6,501 bases of DNA from HGM12669 sp048527645 (GTDB lineage Bacteria > Bacillota > Clostridia > Oscillospirales > CAG-272), in contig DBGFNI010000154.1 of NCBI GenBank assembly GCA_048527645.1, positions 1 through 6,501 of the forward strand, written 5' to 3'. The translations under genes and the position numbers were made by a program. Below are positions 6,300 through 6,501 of the stretch, piece by piece (positions within the stretch are counted from its first letter, which is position 1; each line of letters starts with the position of its first letter). The notes under the pieces are model-generated. The model had not been told where the DNA came from. It ran no database searches and saw nothing but the letters and a program-made list of their open reading frames with translations.

Positions 6300-6501
6300 T
6301 TATCCTTTTTGACAAATATAATAGTGCCGCTCGTCCTGCTCACCCGCGGGCGTACCCGCAAAGTCCGAAACGCATGCGCACACGGTAAAGCCCGCCTGCA
6401 AAAGCAAGCGGCGAAGCGTCCTTGCGCTCCACGCCCGCTCCCGCTGCATCTCCAGCATGCGTGTGTATCGGCCGTCCGTTCCGCGGACAAAGAAATTCAA
6501 A
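6300..6501 (-). CDS. Class I SAM-dependent methyltransferase, C-terminal fragment (start beyond window)
   Basis: Only the last 66 or so codons are inside the window, ending at TAA (6302-6300). The fragment reads NFFVRGTDGRYTRMLEMQRERAW, then TLRRLLLQAGF and ends DERHYYICQKG. This order, an ERAW-type helix, a leucine-rich helix ending in AGF, and a final strand with a basic tail, is what the C-terminal part of many small-molecule class I methyltransferases looks like. The SAM-binding glycine motif would be in the missing part, so the substrate cannot be judged. The first codon in the window is internal, not a start. The hslO gene follows after 20 bp, and its ribosome binding site lies in that gap, consistent with an operon. 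Confidence 0.65.
   Translation of the reverse strand, partial: LNFFVRGTDGRYTRMLEMQRERAWSARTLRRLLLQAGFTVCACVSDFAGTPAGEQDERHYYICQKG

Overview
The window looks like chromosomal DNA from a fairly GC-rich Firmicute, most likely a gut-type clostridium (Oscillospirales or a relative). The main reasons are the rplU-prp-rpmA cluster, a bL27 with the cleavable N-terminal extension found in Firmicutes, and strong purine-rich Shine-Dalgarno sites. Every credible gene lies on the minus strand, so transcription runs from the right edge to the left edge.

Right part (6501 down to 3764): the C-terminal end of a class I SAM-dependent methyltransferase, then hslO (the redox chaperone Hsp33), then a 529-residue single-pass membrane protein with TPR-like repeats. 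The gaps are 20 bp and 2 bp, so these three genes look like one operon whose promoter lies outside the window. Middle part (3763 to 2891): a 96-bp intergenic stretch able to form two competing hairpins, then a uroporphyrinogen-decarboxylase-fold gene that appears to have lost about the first 90-100 residues and has no visible ribosome binding site. It may be a decaying remnant.

Central part (2845 to 1595): an extended -10 sigma-A-type promoter, a roughly 90-nt structured leader, then rplU (bL21), prp (the cysteine protease that trims bL27) and rpmA (bL27), closed by a hairpin terminator. This is a self-contained ribosome biogenesis unit, with the protease encoded between two ribosomal proteins, one of which is its substrate. 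Left part (1573 to 1): a GH20-type beta-N-acetylhexosaminidase without a signal peptide, running off the left edge. Its position directly after rpmA is notable because obg commonly follows rpmA in Firmicutes.

No mobile element, CRISPR array, tRNA or rRNA was seen. I did not find a clearly new multi-gene system. The most interesting items are the interleaved stems in the rplU leader, the uncharacterised TPR membrane protein coupled to hslO, and the truncated URO-D-fold gene with its unusual upstream hairpins.
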